NCBI GenBank assembly: GCA_963842235.1
Contig: CAWJFT010000001.1
Span: 1,902,262 to 1,966,261, forward strand
Direction of reading: 5' to 3'
DNA length: 64,000 bases
DNA from: JACDAN01 sp963842235
GTDB lineage: Bacteria; Actinomycetota; Thermoleophilia; Gaiellales; Gaiellaceae
In this document: piece by piece, positions 51,110-59,964 of the stretch
How the letters are laid out: every line of letters starts with the position of its first letter
Position numbering within the stretch: the stretch's first letter is position 1
The notes under the pieces: model-generated
The model's database searches: none
What the model was told of the DNA's origin: nothing
The model's input: the letters and a program-made list of their open reading frames with translations, nothing else
Translations under genes and position numbers: made by a program

Positions 51110-53860
51110 GGCCTGCTCGCGGTAGCTGCGTGCCAGCTCGGTCCGCGAGCGCACGCCCAGCTTGCGGTAGACCTGTGTCAGCGTCGATTCGACTGTGTGC
51201 ACGGAGACGACCAGCTCCGCGGCCACCTCGCGGTTCTTCTTGCCCTCGGCGACCAGCTCCGCCACACGCTGCTCGGCAGGGGTGAGGTCGTCCCGGCTCG
51301 CAGCGCGGCCGCCGATGCGGCCGAGCTCCGCTCTGGCCTTCTCCGCCCACAGCTCGGCGCCGAGCTCCTCGAAGATCGCGAGCGCCCGACGCAATGTCTC
51401 GCGTGCGGCGCGTCGCTCGCGGGCACGCCGCTGCGCTCTGCCGAGGGCGAGCAGCGTTCGCGCGAGATCGAATGGCTGGGGCAGGTGCGCATGCACGCGG
51501 AGGGCGCGCGCATAGGCGGCGAGCGCGGCCTCGAGGTCTCCCTCTGCGGCGAGGATCAGCCCTTCGCAGCGGTCGGCGCTCGCCTCTCCCCACGGGCTCT
51601 CGATCCGGCCAACGCGGTCCTGCAGATCGGCCAGAAGCCTCCGCGCCTCCGCGAGCTCGCCCAGCTCGACCAGCGCCTCGATCGCGTTCGGCAGCTCGGC
51701 ATAGATGCTCGGCTCCCGCCATCCCGACAAGGCGAGTCGCGCCGCCAGCGGCCTCAAGATCCTGTCCGCAGCCGCAGCGTCGCCGACGGAGAGCTCGAGG
51801 AAGCCGAGCACAGCAAGGTGCTGCAGCCGGAAGACCTCGTCGCCGCAGCTCTCCGAAAGCTCGATCCCCCGCTGGGCCGCCTCACGGGCCTCCTCGACGC
51901 GACCGAGACATGCGTCGACGAGCGCGCTTGCGTAGAGGAGTGCGCTCATGTCCTGCTCGCGCCCAAGCTGCTCGGCGCACTCGTATCCGTCCGCCGCATG
52001 CCGCGCCGCGAGCGGCCAGTTGCCGGCGCGGCACTCGAGCCCCGCCAGGTGGAGGAGCGCGGCTGTGAGGGCGGGTTCGTCTCCACGTGAGACCGCCCGG
52101 TCCAGCGACATCGCCATCCGGTGCCGCGCCTCCTCGAGCCGTCCGGCGAACATCAGGCGCATGGCGAGCGTGAAGCCCGGACTGCTGGTGTCGGAAACCT
52201 CGGTTTGCGAAGCCAAGTCCTCGAGAGCGACCAGCCGCTCCAGTAACCCCGGTGTGGGCTCGACGGCCGACGACGTCTCGAACCAGACGACGGTCGAGAG
52301 CGCCATCGCGAGACTGGCCTCGTCGCCCGCTCGCTCCGCCGACGCCAACGCCGACCGGGCGTGCTCGAGCGCCTGCTCCGAGGCGCCCTGGACGACGAGG
52401 ATCTCACCGATGTAGCACTCGATCTTCGCGAGACGGACGTCGTCACCGTGAGCCTCCACGAGCGCGCGGGTCGCAAGCTCGAGGCACCTCTCGAAGCTCT
52501 GTTGCGCGCTCGCGAGGAGCAGCAACGCGTCCGCTCGCGCAGCGCCCGGAGGGAACTCCTCTGCAAGACGCTCGAGGATCGCTGCACTCTTCGCGAGCTC
52601 GCCGGCAGGAAGGTGATACCGAGCCGCCTCGACCCTCCGCTCCCGAAGCCGGTCTCCTGCGGTCGCCGGAGTCATGCGGACGGCAAGCTCGGCCAGCTCC
52701 GCGGCCGCCGCCGGTGCGCCGCGGGCAGCCGCCTCGAGGGCAGCGTCGTCGAGCGACCGTGCGACGTCCTCGCTCGGCTCCTCGGCACCGAGCGCCAAGT
52801 GCCGGGCCCGCTCCTCGGGATCGGTGACGGATTCGGCCAGACGGCGGTGCAGACGCCGCCGATCCGCGGGTCCGACCGACGTGTAGGCGGCCGAGGCGAG
52901 CAGCGGATGGCTGAAGCGGATCTCCCCGTCCGCCAGCTCGATGATGCCCTCCTCTGCAGCCTGCTCGAGCGCCGGCGCGTCGTCGAGGAGCGACTCGGTT
53001 GGCTGCGCCAGCGCCGCGGCGGCAGCCAGGACTTCACGTGCGCCAGTCGGCAGCGCCTCGAGACGCTCGCGCAGGATTGCCTCGAGAGTCTGAGGCACGG
53101 GCAAGGGACGGCCGGGCTGGATTCGGCCGCCCCTAGCCTGCAGGGCGCGCACCAGCTCGAGCGCGTAGAACGGGTTCCCGCCCGAAGCTTCATGGACTCT
53201 GCGCAGCGCGGGCCGAGTGAGCGTAACGCCGAGCTGGTCGCGGAGGAGCCTGTGCAGCGCACCCGTGCTCAGGGGGCCCAGCCTGACTCGACCGACCTCG
53301 AGATCGGCCTTCCCGAGGCCCAGCGGCGCCTCACCCTCGCCCGCCACGCGCTCGGCCACGAGCAGTCCGACCGGTTCCTCGGCCAGCCTGCGCGCCACGA
53401 ACTCGAGCACGAGTGCTGTCGGTGGATCCAGCCACTGGACGTCGTCAACCGCCACGAGTACACGCCCCCCTTCGGCCAGCCCCCGAAAGGCCCCGAGACA
53501 CGCAGTCGAGATGGTCCGCTGATCCGGCGGCAGCCTCTCGTCCTCCGCCAAGAGAAGCGCTGCCTCGAGTGCCCGCCGCTGGATGGAAGGCAGCGCTCCG
53601 AGCACGGCGCCCAACACCGGCTCGAGCAGATCGGTCAACCCCGCGAACGAGAGACGGGCCTCACTCTCGGCCGGACGGCAGTCGAGCACACGCACCCCCC
53701 GCTCGCGAGCGTGCCCCAGCCCGGCCCGCCACACCGTCGTCTTGCCGATCCCGGCCTCACCCGCGAGCACGAGCGCCGCCGGCAAGTCGCCGTCGAGAAA
53801 GGCGGCGACGGCGGCAAGCTCCTCGTCCCTGCCGACAACCTCGTGGAGAGTGGCTGCCAC
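51107..53860 (-). CDS. Large LuxR-family ATPase transcriptional regulator (LAL type)
   Basis: The protein has 917 residues. An AAA/STAND ATPase begins VVGRDEELAAVAAFLDG, with Walker A LVLAGEAGIGKTTVWRAGL and Walker B VLVAVDDVQWLDPPTALVLE. A long TPR-like helical region follows. The C-terminal LuxR HTH is LTPAEQRVAELVAEGKKNRE with VSVHTVESTLTQVYRKLGV. The frame is intact despite its length. It probably senses a ligand or protein and activates transcription. The three downstream small genes share a 30-bp motif and are its likely targets by position; this is inference. Confidence 0.92.
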   Translation of the reverse strand: MAATLHEVVGRDEELAAVAAFLDGDLPAALVLAGEAGIGKTTVWRAGLGHARERGVRVLDCRPAESEARLSFAGLTDLLEPVLGAVLGALPSIQRRALEAALLLAEDERLPPDQRTISTACLGAFRGLAEGGRVLVAVDDVQWLDPPTALVLEFVARRLAEEPVGLLVAERVAGEGEAPLGLGKADLEVGRVRLGPLSTGALHRLLRDQLGVTLTRPALRRVHEASGGNPFYALELVRALQARGGRIQPGRPLPVPQTLEAILRERLEALPTGAREVLAAAAALAQPTESLLDDAPALEQAAEEGIIELADGEIRFSHPLLASAAYTSVGPADRRRLHRRLAESVTDPEERARHLALGAEEPSEDVARSLDDAALEAAARGAPAAAAELAELAVRMTPATAGDRLRERRVEAARYHLPAGELAKSAAILERLAEEFPPGAARADALLLLASAQQSFERCLELATRALVEAHGDDVRLAKIECYIGEILVVQGASEQALEHARSALASAERAGDEASLAMALSTVVWFETSSAVEPTPGLLERLVALEDLASQTEVSDTSSPGFTLAMRLMFAGRLEEARHRMAMSLDRAVSRGDEPALTAALLHLAGLECRAGNWPLAARHAADGYECAEQLGREQDMSALLYASALVDACLGRVEEAREAAQRGIELSESCGDEVFRLQHLAVLGFLELSVGDAAAADRILRPLAARLALSGWREPSIYAELPNAIEALVELGELAEARRLLADLQDRVGRIESPWGEASADRCEGLILAAEGDLEAALAAYARALRVHAHLPQPFDLARTLLALGRAQRRARERRAARETLRRALAIFEELGAELWAEKARAELGRIGGRAASRDDLTPAEQRVAELVAEGKKNREVAAELVVSVHTVESTLTQVYRKLGVRSRTELARSYREQA

Positions 53861-54458
53861 GCCCCTATGGACTATGCCACGGCGCCACGAAGGTTTCGCG
53901 CGCCGGCCGGGTGTTGCCTAGGTGCACCAATGAGCACGTGGCCCCGAGATGGGCTCGTGCGGGCGGGGCGCAAAGCTGAACGAGGTTGGGGAATGCCGGG
54001 TCGAACCAGCGAGGCCCCACGCACTCCGGCGGTGGAAAGACGGTGGAAAGCAGCGGTGGCGAACACCGGCAAGCTGAAGTAGGTCTAGCGCACCCTCTTA
54101 ACCGCGTTCAAGCGACTTAGGCGACTGGCGACGACCTGCGGCGAAGCCTTCATCAGCCATGGTAAGGAGGGGGTCTAAGGTTCGAGTCCGGAAGAGGGCT
54201 TCGTTAAATGCCGGCATACGCATGGCGGGGCGAAGAACCAGCTGCCAACCGGGCGGTGGGGAACCCGCACGAGGCGAACGTTCGCACGGAAGGCGCGGCG
54301 CCGCGAGGACCGAGAGTCAGTCAAGGAACAGGAAGCGAGCGCCGGTCCATGGGCGGAATGAGGAGTGAATCTGGTGGCGCCACCACGACGAATGCGACAC
54401 CAGTGATGGGTCGGTCGCTAACGCCTTGACCTCTTGCCGCTCACCTGGGTCGCCGACG
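53861..54458. other. Gene-free interval with tRNA-Thr relic
   Basis: No convincing gene was found between the LuxR start and the CYTH-Ppx start. The only recognised element is the tRNA-Thr 3' relic at 54157-54200. A weak half-like string TCACCTGGGT at about 54441 resembles part of the palindrome motif but lacks the second arm and the downstream box. Confidence 0.5.
54157..54200 (+). repeat. tRNA-Thr 3'-half copy, degenerate
   Basis: CCATGGTAAGGAGGGGGTC is followed by GGTTCGAGTCCGGAAGAGGG and CT, which repeats the anticodon loop to the discriminator of the tRNA-Thr gene. The 5' side of the anticodon stem is already lost. It shares the CCGGAAGAGGGC ending with the copy at 49.15 kb, so these two are closer to each other than to the intact gene. 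Confidence 0.65.
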
Positions 54459-55958
54459 ATGCCTGCGATCGTTCCCCGTTGGGAATGGCGTACCTTCGCT
54501 CAGCGCTTCGGAGCGGCCGCGGACAGATTTGGAAGGCTCTCGCCGGAGAGAGTGGAGGACAGCGACGAGCTGTACATGCTCTCACTCGAGAGTGACGCCT
54601 CGGTGAAGGTCCGCGGCGGACTGATGGACGTGAAGCAGCTCCAGCGCGTCAGCGACGACGGGCTCGAGCAGTGGCTGCCCGTCACGAAGGCCGCGTTCCC
54701 GCTCCCCGCAGCCGAAGCCGGATCGGTGCTTGCAGCTCTCGGTGTAGCCGTGCCCACGCTCGCGCGCACCGCGTACACGCTCGAGGAGCTCGTGGACGAG
54801 CTCGTACGCCCGAGCGCTGATCTGATGGCGGTCCGGGTGCACAAGCGACGCGAGCGCTACACGATCGCCGGCTGCATGGCGGAGCGGACCGAGATCAGCA
54901 CGGACCGTGGGACGACCCGAACGATCGCGGTCGAGTCCGAGGACTCGGCTCGCGTGACCGAGGCCGTGCGCGAGCTCGGGCTGGCCTCGTATCCGAACGT
55001 GAACGTTCCGCGCGGGCTGAAGGCGCTTGTCGGCTTCGCCCCGCGGCGGTACGCAGTGATCGACATCGGCACGAACTCGGTCAAGTTCCACATCGGCGAG
55101 CGCCGCCCGGACGGCGTCTGGCGCAGGGTCGTCGACCGAGCCGAGGTCACGCGGCTGGGGGAAGACCTCGCCGAAACCGGCCGGCTGAAGGCGGCGGCGA
55201 GCGAGCGGACGATCGAGGCGATCAGCGGCATGATCGACGAGGCGCGGCGGAATGGCGCGGTCGCGATCGCGACGGTCGGGACGGCCGGGCTACGGCTGGC
55301 ACGAAACAGCGCGGCGTTCGTCGACTCCGTGAAGGAGCGCTGCGGCGTCCAGGTCGAGGTCATCTCCAGCGAGGAGGAAGGGCGGCTTGGCTACCTGGCA
55401 GCGACGTCCGCGCTCGATCTCGGTCAGGGATCGCGGCTCGTCTTCGACAGCGGCGGCGGCAGCACCGAGTTCACGTTCGGGCATGGAGAGCGCGTCGACG
55501 AGCGGTTCAGCGTGAACGTCGGCGCAGTGGGCGTCACGGAACGGTGGGGCCTCGGCGGCATCGTCTCCGAGGACCTGTTGGCGACCGCGCTCGACGCGAT
55601 CGGCGCCGACCTCGCCCGCCTCGACGGCCGACCCACACCTGACGCGCTCGTCGCCATGGGCGGTACCGCCACCAACCTCGCGGCCGTCAAGCACGAGCTC
55701 GCGGCCTACGACCCAGACGTCGTCGAGGGCACCGTGCTCGATTTCGCCGAGATCGACCGCCAGATCGAGCTTTATCGCACCCGAACCACTCAGCAACGGC
55801 GCGGGATCGTCGGCCTCCAACCCAAGCGGGCCGACGTCATTCTTGCCGGTGCATGCATCGTCCGCGCCGTCATCGCGACCCTCGGCCGAGAGTCGCTCAC
55901 CGTCAGTGATCGCGGCCTACGTCACGGCCTGCTCGTCGAGCGCTTCGGAGCCTCGTGA
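54459..55958 (+). CDS. CYTH-Ppx/GppA fusion phosphatase
   Basis: From ATG 54459 the protein has about 499 residues. Residues 1-195 resemble a CYTH-like module (VPRWEWRTFAQRFG, VKVRGGLMDVKQLQRVS, AVRVHKRRERYTIAGCMAER). The rest is an ASKHA-fold exopolyphosphatase/pppGpp phosphohydrolase: YAVIDIGTNSVKFHIGERR (phosphate 1), VISSEEEGRLGYLAA, LVFDSGGGSTEFTFGHGE (phosphate 2) and VAMGGTATNLAAVK. It would hydrolyse polyphosphate ends or pppGpp. Fusion of two polyphosphate-handling modules is unusual but coherent with ppk1 in the same window. Confidence 0.87.
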   Translation: MPAIVPRWEWRTFAQRFGAAADRFGRLSPERVEDSDELYMLSLESDASVKVRGGLMDVKQLQRVSDDGLEQWLPVTKAAFPLPAAEAGSVLAALGVAVPTLARTAYTLEELVDELVRPSADLMAVRVHKRRERYTIAGCMAERTEISTDRGTTRTIAVESEDSARVTEAVRELGLASYPNVNVPRGLKALVGFAPRRYAVIDIGTNSVKFHIGERRPDGVWRRVVDRAEVTRLGEDLAETGRLKAAASERTIEAISGMIDEARRNGAVAIATVGTAGLRLARNSAAFVDSVKERCGVQVEVISSEEEGRLGYLAATSALDLGQGSRLVFDSGGGSTEFTFGHGERVDERFSVNVGAVGVTERWGLGGIVSEDLLATALDAIGADLARLDGRPTPDALVAMGGTATNLAAVKHELAAYDPDVVEGTVLDFAEIDRQIELYRTRTTQQRRGIVGLQPKRADVILAGACIVRAVIATLGRESLTVSDRGLRHGLLVERFGAS

Positions 55959-55980
55959 TCAGAACAAGGACAGCCGGGGG

Positions 55981-56145
55981 CTAGATTCGCCGCCGACGCC
56001 GCCCCGGTGTGACGGCCGCAGCGACGACCGCGGTCTTGGCAACAGGCGCGGGGCCGGGTGTCACCGCCTTGGCTACGACCGCCGTCTTCGCTACGGGGTG
56101 GCCGATGACTCCGACTCGTCCTGCACGTCCTGGTCTAAGGGGCAT
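55981..56145 (-). CDS. 54-residue basic peptide with tandem repeat
   Basis: ATG 56145 has AAGGAG 8 nt upstream, placed over the DUF6325 stop, so translation is probably coupled. The product MPLRPGRAGRVGVIGHPVAK continues with two copies of VAKTAVVA-AVTPG and ends RRRRRI. The hydrophobic repeats flanked by Arg suggest a short membrane-associated peptide of a type often seen beside SHOCT and DUF6325 genes. Function is unknown. Confidence 0.6.
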   Translation of the reverse strand: MPLRPGRAGRVGVIGHPVAKTAVVAKAVTPGPAPVAKTAVVAAAVTPGRRRRRI

Positions 56146-56147
56146 GT

Positions 56148-56633
56148 TCAGTCTCCTTCGGTCGTAGGTGCTTCATCGGCCTCGATGGAGGCGATGATTG
56201 CCTGAATCGGAATCCGTCCGGTGGCGATCAGCTGACCACCCGAACGCCGCGCCGCCGATGCGAATGGCGCAGCCCACAGGTTCTCCCAGATGAGTACTCC
56301 GGCAGTGCTTCCCGGATCCATGGACGCCGCGAGGTGCTCGACGTCGTCCGCGGCCAGGAGCTCCGCCAGCTCCGCCTCGACCGCTTGGAGCTCTCCGAGC
56401 TCTTCGATGTCCGAGAGCTCCATCGCGTCGACGGTGCCGTCCTCGTTCTTGGTGAGGATCAGTACGTCGATCACGCGGATCGTTCCGGAGTCGACCAGCG
56501 CGAGCAACTCCTTGGCCATCTCGCCCGTGAAGTTGCTCGCTCCGGCCGGAAACTCGACGACGATGTAGTCGATGGGACCCAGCGAGTCGAGGTCCGCGTT
56601 CTCTCTTACGGCCCCAGTCGTGGTGTCAGTCAT
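56148..56633 (-). CDS. DUF6325-type protein (copy 2)
   Basis: The 161-residue protein parallels copy 1 at 29.7 kb. LGPIDYIVVEFPAGASNFTG, LLALVDSGTIRVIDVLILTK and VLIWENLWAAPFASAARRSG align with its equivalents. It is soluble and acidic, with a Glu-rich middle. Its ATG overlaps the CobW stop by four bases (ATGA), which places it in a tightly coupled operon with the GTPase and the metallo-hydrolase. Confidence 0.8.
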   Translation of the reverse strand: MTDTTTGAVRENADLDSLGPIDYIVVEFPAGASNFTGEMAKELLALVDSGTIRVIDVLILTKNEDGTVDAMELSDIEELGELQAVEAELAELLAADDVEHLAASMDPGSTAGVLIWENLWAAPFASAARRSGGQLIATGRIPIQAIIASIEADEAPTTEGD

Positions 56634-57859
56634 GAAACCCCCTTTTGCGCGTAGGCGACTACACGGTAGCGGCGGTCGTAGTCGGAGACCATGGGTGAGC
56701 CCGTTAGCGATCGGGGTCGAGTTCGCCCATGCTCTCGCTCCAGCGCGAGGTCAGCGCGTAGAGCCTCTTCGACTCGATGAGCTGCAGCGCGGCATTTGTC
56801 GAAGGCCTCCCGCAGAGCGGTTACATCTATTCCATCGTGTGCGCCGATTGCAACAATCTGGGTCCGCGGTTCTCGGTGATTCCACCCATGCCCGACCGCA
56901 ATATCCACCCGCTTGCCGACGACTTGAAGGATGACCTGTCGGCCCGGTTCTTCGGCGGTATGGATCACGCCCTTGCATCGGTACACGCTGGCAGGCAGCT
57001 TGCTCGCCGATTCCCGCAGCGCTTCCAAGGAGAGAGGCTGTTCCGTTTCGTAGCTCCATGTCCTGAAGACCTGCGAGTGATCGTGCGGATCTCCATCAGC
57101 GTGATGTTCGCAATCGGGACCATCACAGTCATGAGAACAGTCCGGCTGGTCCGGTGAAGGTGTGCCATGGAATCTGGAGGGGTCGAATCGGCCGACCGAG
57201 AGCAGGATCTCCAGAGGTACATCTCCGCCGCGTGACTCGACGAGCCGATAGCGATGGAACCGGTCGTCGAGCCAGTCTTTGATCCGCTCGATCTCCTCCC
57301 GGGTGACGAGATCGACCTTGTTGAGGATGAGCATGTCGGCGAATGCAACCTGGCGCAGCTTCAGCTCCATCATCTCCGGCGCAGCGAATACCTGCTCCGC
57401 GTCGACGACGCACATGATGCTGTCCAACCTGATCCGGTCCCGCAGGTCTTCGTCCATGAAGGTGAGTGCGATGCCTGATGGCTCGGCCACTCCGCTGGCT
57501 TCGAGCAGGATGTACTCGGGTTGCTCGGCCCGGCTCAACACCTGCATCACCGCGGCGACCAGGTCATCGCGGACGTTGCAGCAGACACAGCCGTTGGCGA
57601 GGCTGATGATGTCCCCGTCGCCCTCGACTCCGACAACGAGGTCGGCGTCGATGTTGATCGAGCCGAAGTCGTTCACCAGAACAGCGACTCGAAGGCCATG
57701 ATCGCCGGTGAGAATGCGGTTCAGCAGCGTGGTCTTGCCCGCGCCGAGGAACCCGGTCAGAACCGTGAGTGGAACAGCCTGGGTGCCGGATCCGTCGGTC
57801 GCAGCCATGACTGCTCCCGTCTCAGCCGATGCACGAGCGAGTGTGATGTCGCCAACCAC
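56630..57859 (-). CDS. CobW-family GTP-binding metallochaperone
   Basis: The protein has 409 residues. Walker A is LTGFLGAGKTTLLNRIL, the CxCC metal motif is SLANGCVCCNVRDDL, and the GTPase boxes are EASGVAEPSG and LILNKVDL. A His/Asp/Cys-rich loop (DCSHDCDGPDCEHHADGDPH) should bind zinc or a similar metal, followed by the CobW C-terminal domain (VYRCKGVIHTAEEPGRQVIL). Such GTPases deliver metal to client enzymes. GTG 57859 shares its base with the stop of the MBL hydrolase gene. An ATG at 57808 is an alternative start. Confidence 0.92.
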   Translation of the reverse strand: MVGDITLARASAETGAVMAATDGSGTQAVPLTVLTGFLGAGKTTLLNRILTGDHGLRVAVLVNDFGSINIDADLVVGVEGDGDIISLANGCVCCNVRDDLVAAVMQVLSRAEQPEYILLEASGVAEPSGIALTFMDEDLRDRIRLDSIMCVVDAEQVFAAPEMMELKLRQVAFADMLILNKVDLVTREEIERIKDWLDDRFHRYRLVESRGGDVPLEILLSVGRFDPSRFHGTPSPDQPDCSHDCDGPDCEHHADGDPHDHSQVFRTWSYETEQPLSLEALRESASKLPASVYRCKGVIHTAEEPGRQVILQVVGKRVDIAVGHGWNHREPRTQIVAIGAHDGIDVTALREAFDKCRAAAHRVEEALRADLALEREHGRTRPRSLTGSPMVSDYDRRYRVVAYAQKGVS

Positions 57860-59271
57860 TAGCTCTCAGCCTGCTCAGGCTGCTCGGCCTGCTGGGCCTG
57901 CTGGGCCTGCTCGATCGCGTCGACGACGTGCTGTAGCTGATCCTGTTTGGCCGCGAGCTTCTCCTGGATGTGGCGGAGCTTGACGGCGGCTATCTGGCCG
58001 ACATCGATCGTGAAGCCCGCCGGGAAGTTGGCCTGCGGCTCGCGATACAGATCCGCCGGGTAGTACTGCTTCGGATCGATCTCCCGGTCGAAGACGGTCT
58101 GATCCAGGGTGTCGGCAATCGTGTGCCGCGGCGTCGGGAACGTCACTTTGAGATTCGCCGGCGACAGGTCGAACAGTTGCGCCGCCTCTCTCGGGCTCGG
58201 GCGCGACATGTTGCCGGCGTCCGGGATCACGGCCTTCCGTGTCCAGATCGAATCCTTGTTGACGTTGACGACCACGACATCGGGCGCGCCGAACTGGAAG
58301 AGCCCGTTGTAGTGGTGGCGAATCCCGGCGACGATTTCTGGGACCAGTTCCTCGTCGAAGGACGTGTGCGTGACCATCGCGAGGCGCGGCTGGATCTGGT
58401 CGAACATGTAGCCGACCGCGTAGTGAACGCTGTGCGCCTGGTCGATCGTGTTCGTGAGCATCAGCGGGGGCATGCCGAACTTCAACGCCTGGAGGTTCCC
58501 CGTGTCTGGCTGCACCTCCGTCACGAAGACGTCCACCCCTTTTGCCAGTTCCAGCGAGAGCTCGTCCGGCCGGCCGTCCCCGGTCCAGACGAACGACAAC
58601 CCATTCCAGTCGAGCCGGTAGGCCGAGGCGCCGTCCTTCGTGTGCGACCGTTGCCAGTGGCGCACAGTCACGCCGTCTTCGTCGTAGCAGATGCCGTTGT
58701 CATCGCGGAAATCGAACTCGTTGACCTCGACCTCGTAGCCGTCGCCGATCGGGCAGGCGTTGAAGGAGTCCGTGTGCCAGTGGGTCATCATCTTCATGCC
58801 CTCGATCATGTGCCCGATGCCGTCCTTCGGAGTGCGGCCCGACGGCCCGTGCACCCGCAACGGCTTCCAGCGCCCCACCCACGGCGCGAAGGCGTAGAGG
58901 TATGGGAGATCGGCGTAGTGGTCCACGTGGAGGTGGGTGAAGAAGATGTCGTTCACCGTCGGTAGCGGAACCGCCATCGCGATGATGTTGCGCATGCAGC
59001 CGGAGCCGAAGTCGAAGAAGAACCGCTTCCCGTTGCCGAGCTCGACCATGATGCAGGTGCCGGCCTGTGCGCGGGTGACCGGGATCGGCGTGCTGCCGAT
59101 GAAGGAGATCCGCATCTCGTCGGCGCCGAGCTCCTCCTGCCCCGGGTAGAAGAGGTTGTTGCTGACGAGGTCGGGCGTCGGCTTGTAATACGGCGGTAGT
59201 GTGATCCCACCGCTCGGCACGCCGCCGTAGGGATTCCCGTTCCCCGAGGCCGATTCGTTTCCGTCGGTCAT
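57859..59271 (-). CDS. MBL-fold metallo-hydrolase, GntH-like
   Basis: The protein has 470 residues. The metallo-beta-lactamase motif is TVNDIFFTHLHVDHYADLPY (H-x-H-x-D-H), with upstream FFFDFGSGCMRNIIAM, a later LSFVWTGDGRPDELSLELAK and a final MVTHTSFDEELVPEIVAGIR. Overall layout recalls the large MBL hydrolases annotated as GntH-like in guanitoxin clusters, but none of the other guanitoxin genes are here, so the substrate is open. The C-terminus is a Gln/Ala-rich helix (EQAQQAQQAEQPEQAES). The stop overlaps the CobW start, so the chaperone may metallate this enzyme. Confidence 0.85.
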   Translation of the reverse strand: MTDGNESASGNGNPYGGVPSGGITLPPYYKPTPDLVSNNLFYPGQEELGADEMRISFIGSTPIPVTRAQAGTCIMVELGNGKRFFFDFGSGCMRNIIAMAVPLPTVNDIFFTHLHVDHYADLPYLYAFAPWVGRWKPLRVHGPSGRTPKDGIGHMIEGMKMMTHWHTDSFNACPIGDGYEVEVNEFDFRDDNGICYDEDGVTVRHWQRSHTKDGASAYRLDWNGLSFVWTGDGRPDELSLELAKGVDVFVTEVQPDTGNLQALKFGMPPLMLTNTIDQAHSVHYAVGYMFDQIQPRLAMVTHTSFDEELVPEIVAGIRHHYNGLFQFGAPDVVVVNVNKDSIWTRKAVIPDAGNMSRPSPREAAQLFDLSPANLKVTFPTPRHTIADTLDQTVFDREIDPKQYYPADLYREPQANFPAGFTIDVGQIAAVKLRHIQEKLAAKQDQLQHVVDAIEQAQQAQQAEQPEQAES

Positions 59272-59316
59272 GGTTCGCGTCTCCTCTCTCGGTTTACTTC
59301 GTCCACTTGTCGAGAC

Positions 59317-59490
59317 TCAGGCGTACTCCTTGCTCGTGGGCCTCATGAACGCCCCGAACAGCCAGAGCAGCGGGAAGAAGAGCCCGAAGAAGAACAACCA
59401 CCCATGTCCATTTCTCAGCGTCGCTAGGCCAAGGGTGAAGAGCACGATCGCGTACAGGAGGACTCCACCTATTCCGACGAACCACCACAT
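59317..59490 (-). CDS. Small two-helix membrane protein (MWWF type, copy 2)
   Basis: The 57-residue protein starts at ATG 59490 with AAAGGAG upstream. WWFVGIGGVLLYAIVLFTLG, LATLRNGHG and WLFFFGLFFPLLWLFGAFMR are nearly the same as in copy 1 at 45.35 kb. It lies 45 bp upstream of the MBL hydrolase on the same strand and is probably the first gene of that operon. Confidence 0.78.
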   Translation of the reverse strand: MWWFVGIGGVLLYAIVLFTLGLATLRNGHGWLFFFGLFFPLLWLFGAFMRPTSKEYA

Positions 59491-59758
59491 TGTTTCTCCT
59501 TTCTTCGTTGGGTCTGTGCACGGGCGTGTCAAGAACGCGCACTTCCGCTCGCTGCACGCTCGCTATGGCTCGCCACGACACCCGCCCTCATCGCCGCGTC
59601 ACGACTCACACCGTTGCCGCGGGAGCTTTCCGGAGATGCCTGGTATGGGCCCCAGGATGGCCTTAAGTGCCCGTAGGCGCGTCGTCCCGAGGGGATGAAA
59701 TGACGCCCGCGCTGCGAGACGTCGTCTTCGGTCAAGCTCGATGGATTCTCGGACGGGG

Positions 59759-59915
59759 TTAAGGTCGCGCAGGAACTTCCGGGAACCTGGAAGCGCCTTG
59801 CTCGTCCGCGCGGGCAACGTCATACCAGCCACGGTCGGCCAGGATCGCGCCGGTCGAACGTGCCACCTCGTCTGCGAGCCTGCTCGAGGGATACCGAGCA
59901 TCCGAATTCGGCCAT
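59759..59915 (-). pseudogene. Possible small disrupted gene
   Basis: ATG 59915 reads MAEFG, and one base later a coherent stretch ARYPSSRLADEVARSTGAIL with ADRGWYDVARADEQGASRFP runs to TAA 59759-59761. Codon bias is typical of the genome. One shift would join the parts into a protein of about 51 residues. No family was recognised. The surrounding 59491-59960 holds nothing else that I can support. Confidence 0.35.
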
Positions 59916-59964
59916 GAGCTACTACGCCCGTGAGGACTCGGCAAGCACATTGCGCGGCTCTGAG

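Noticed and set aside
54438..54453. Possible tenth palindrome site upstream of CYTH-Ppx (TCACCTGGGT)
   Set aside because: Only the core matches; the second arm and the box at 10 bp are missing.
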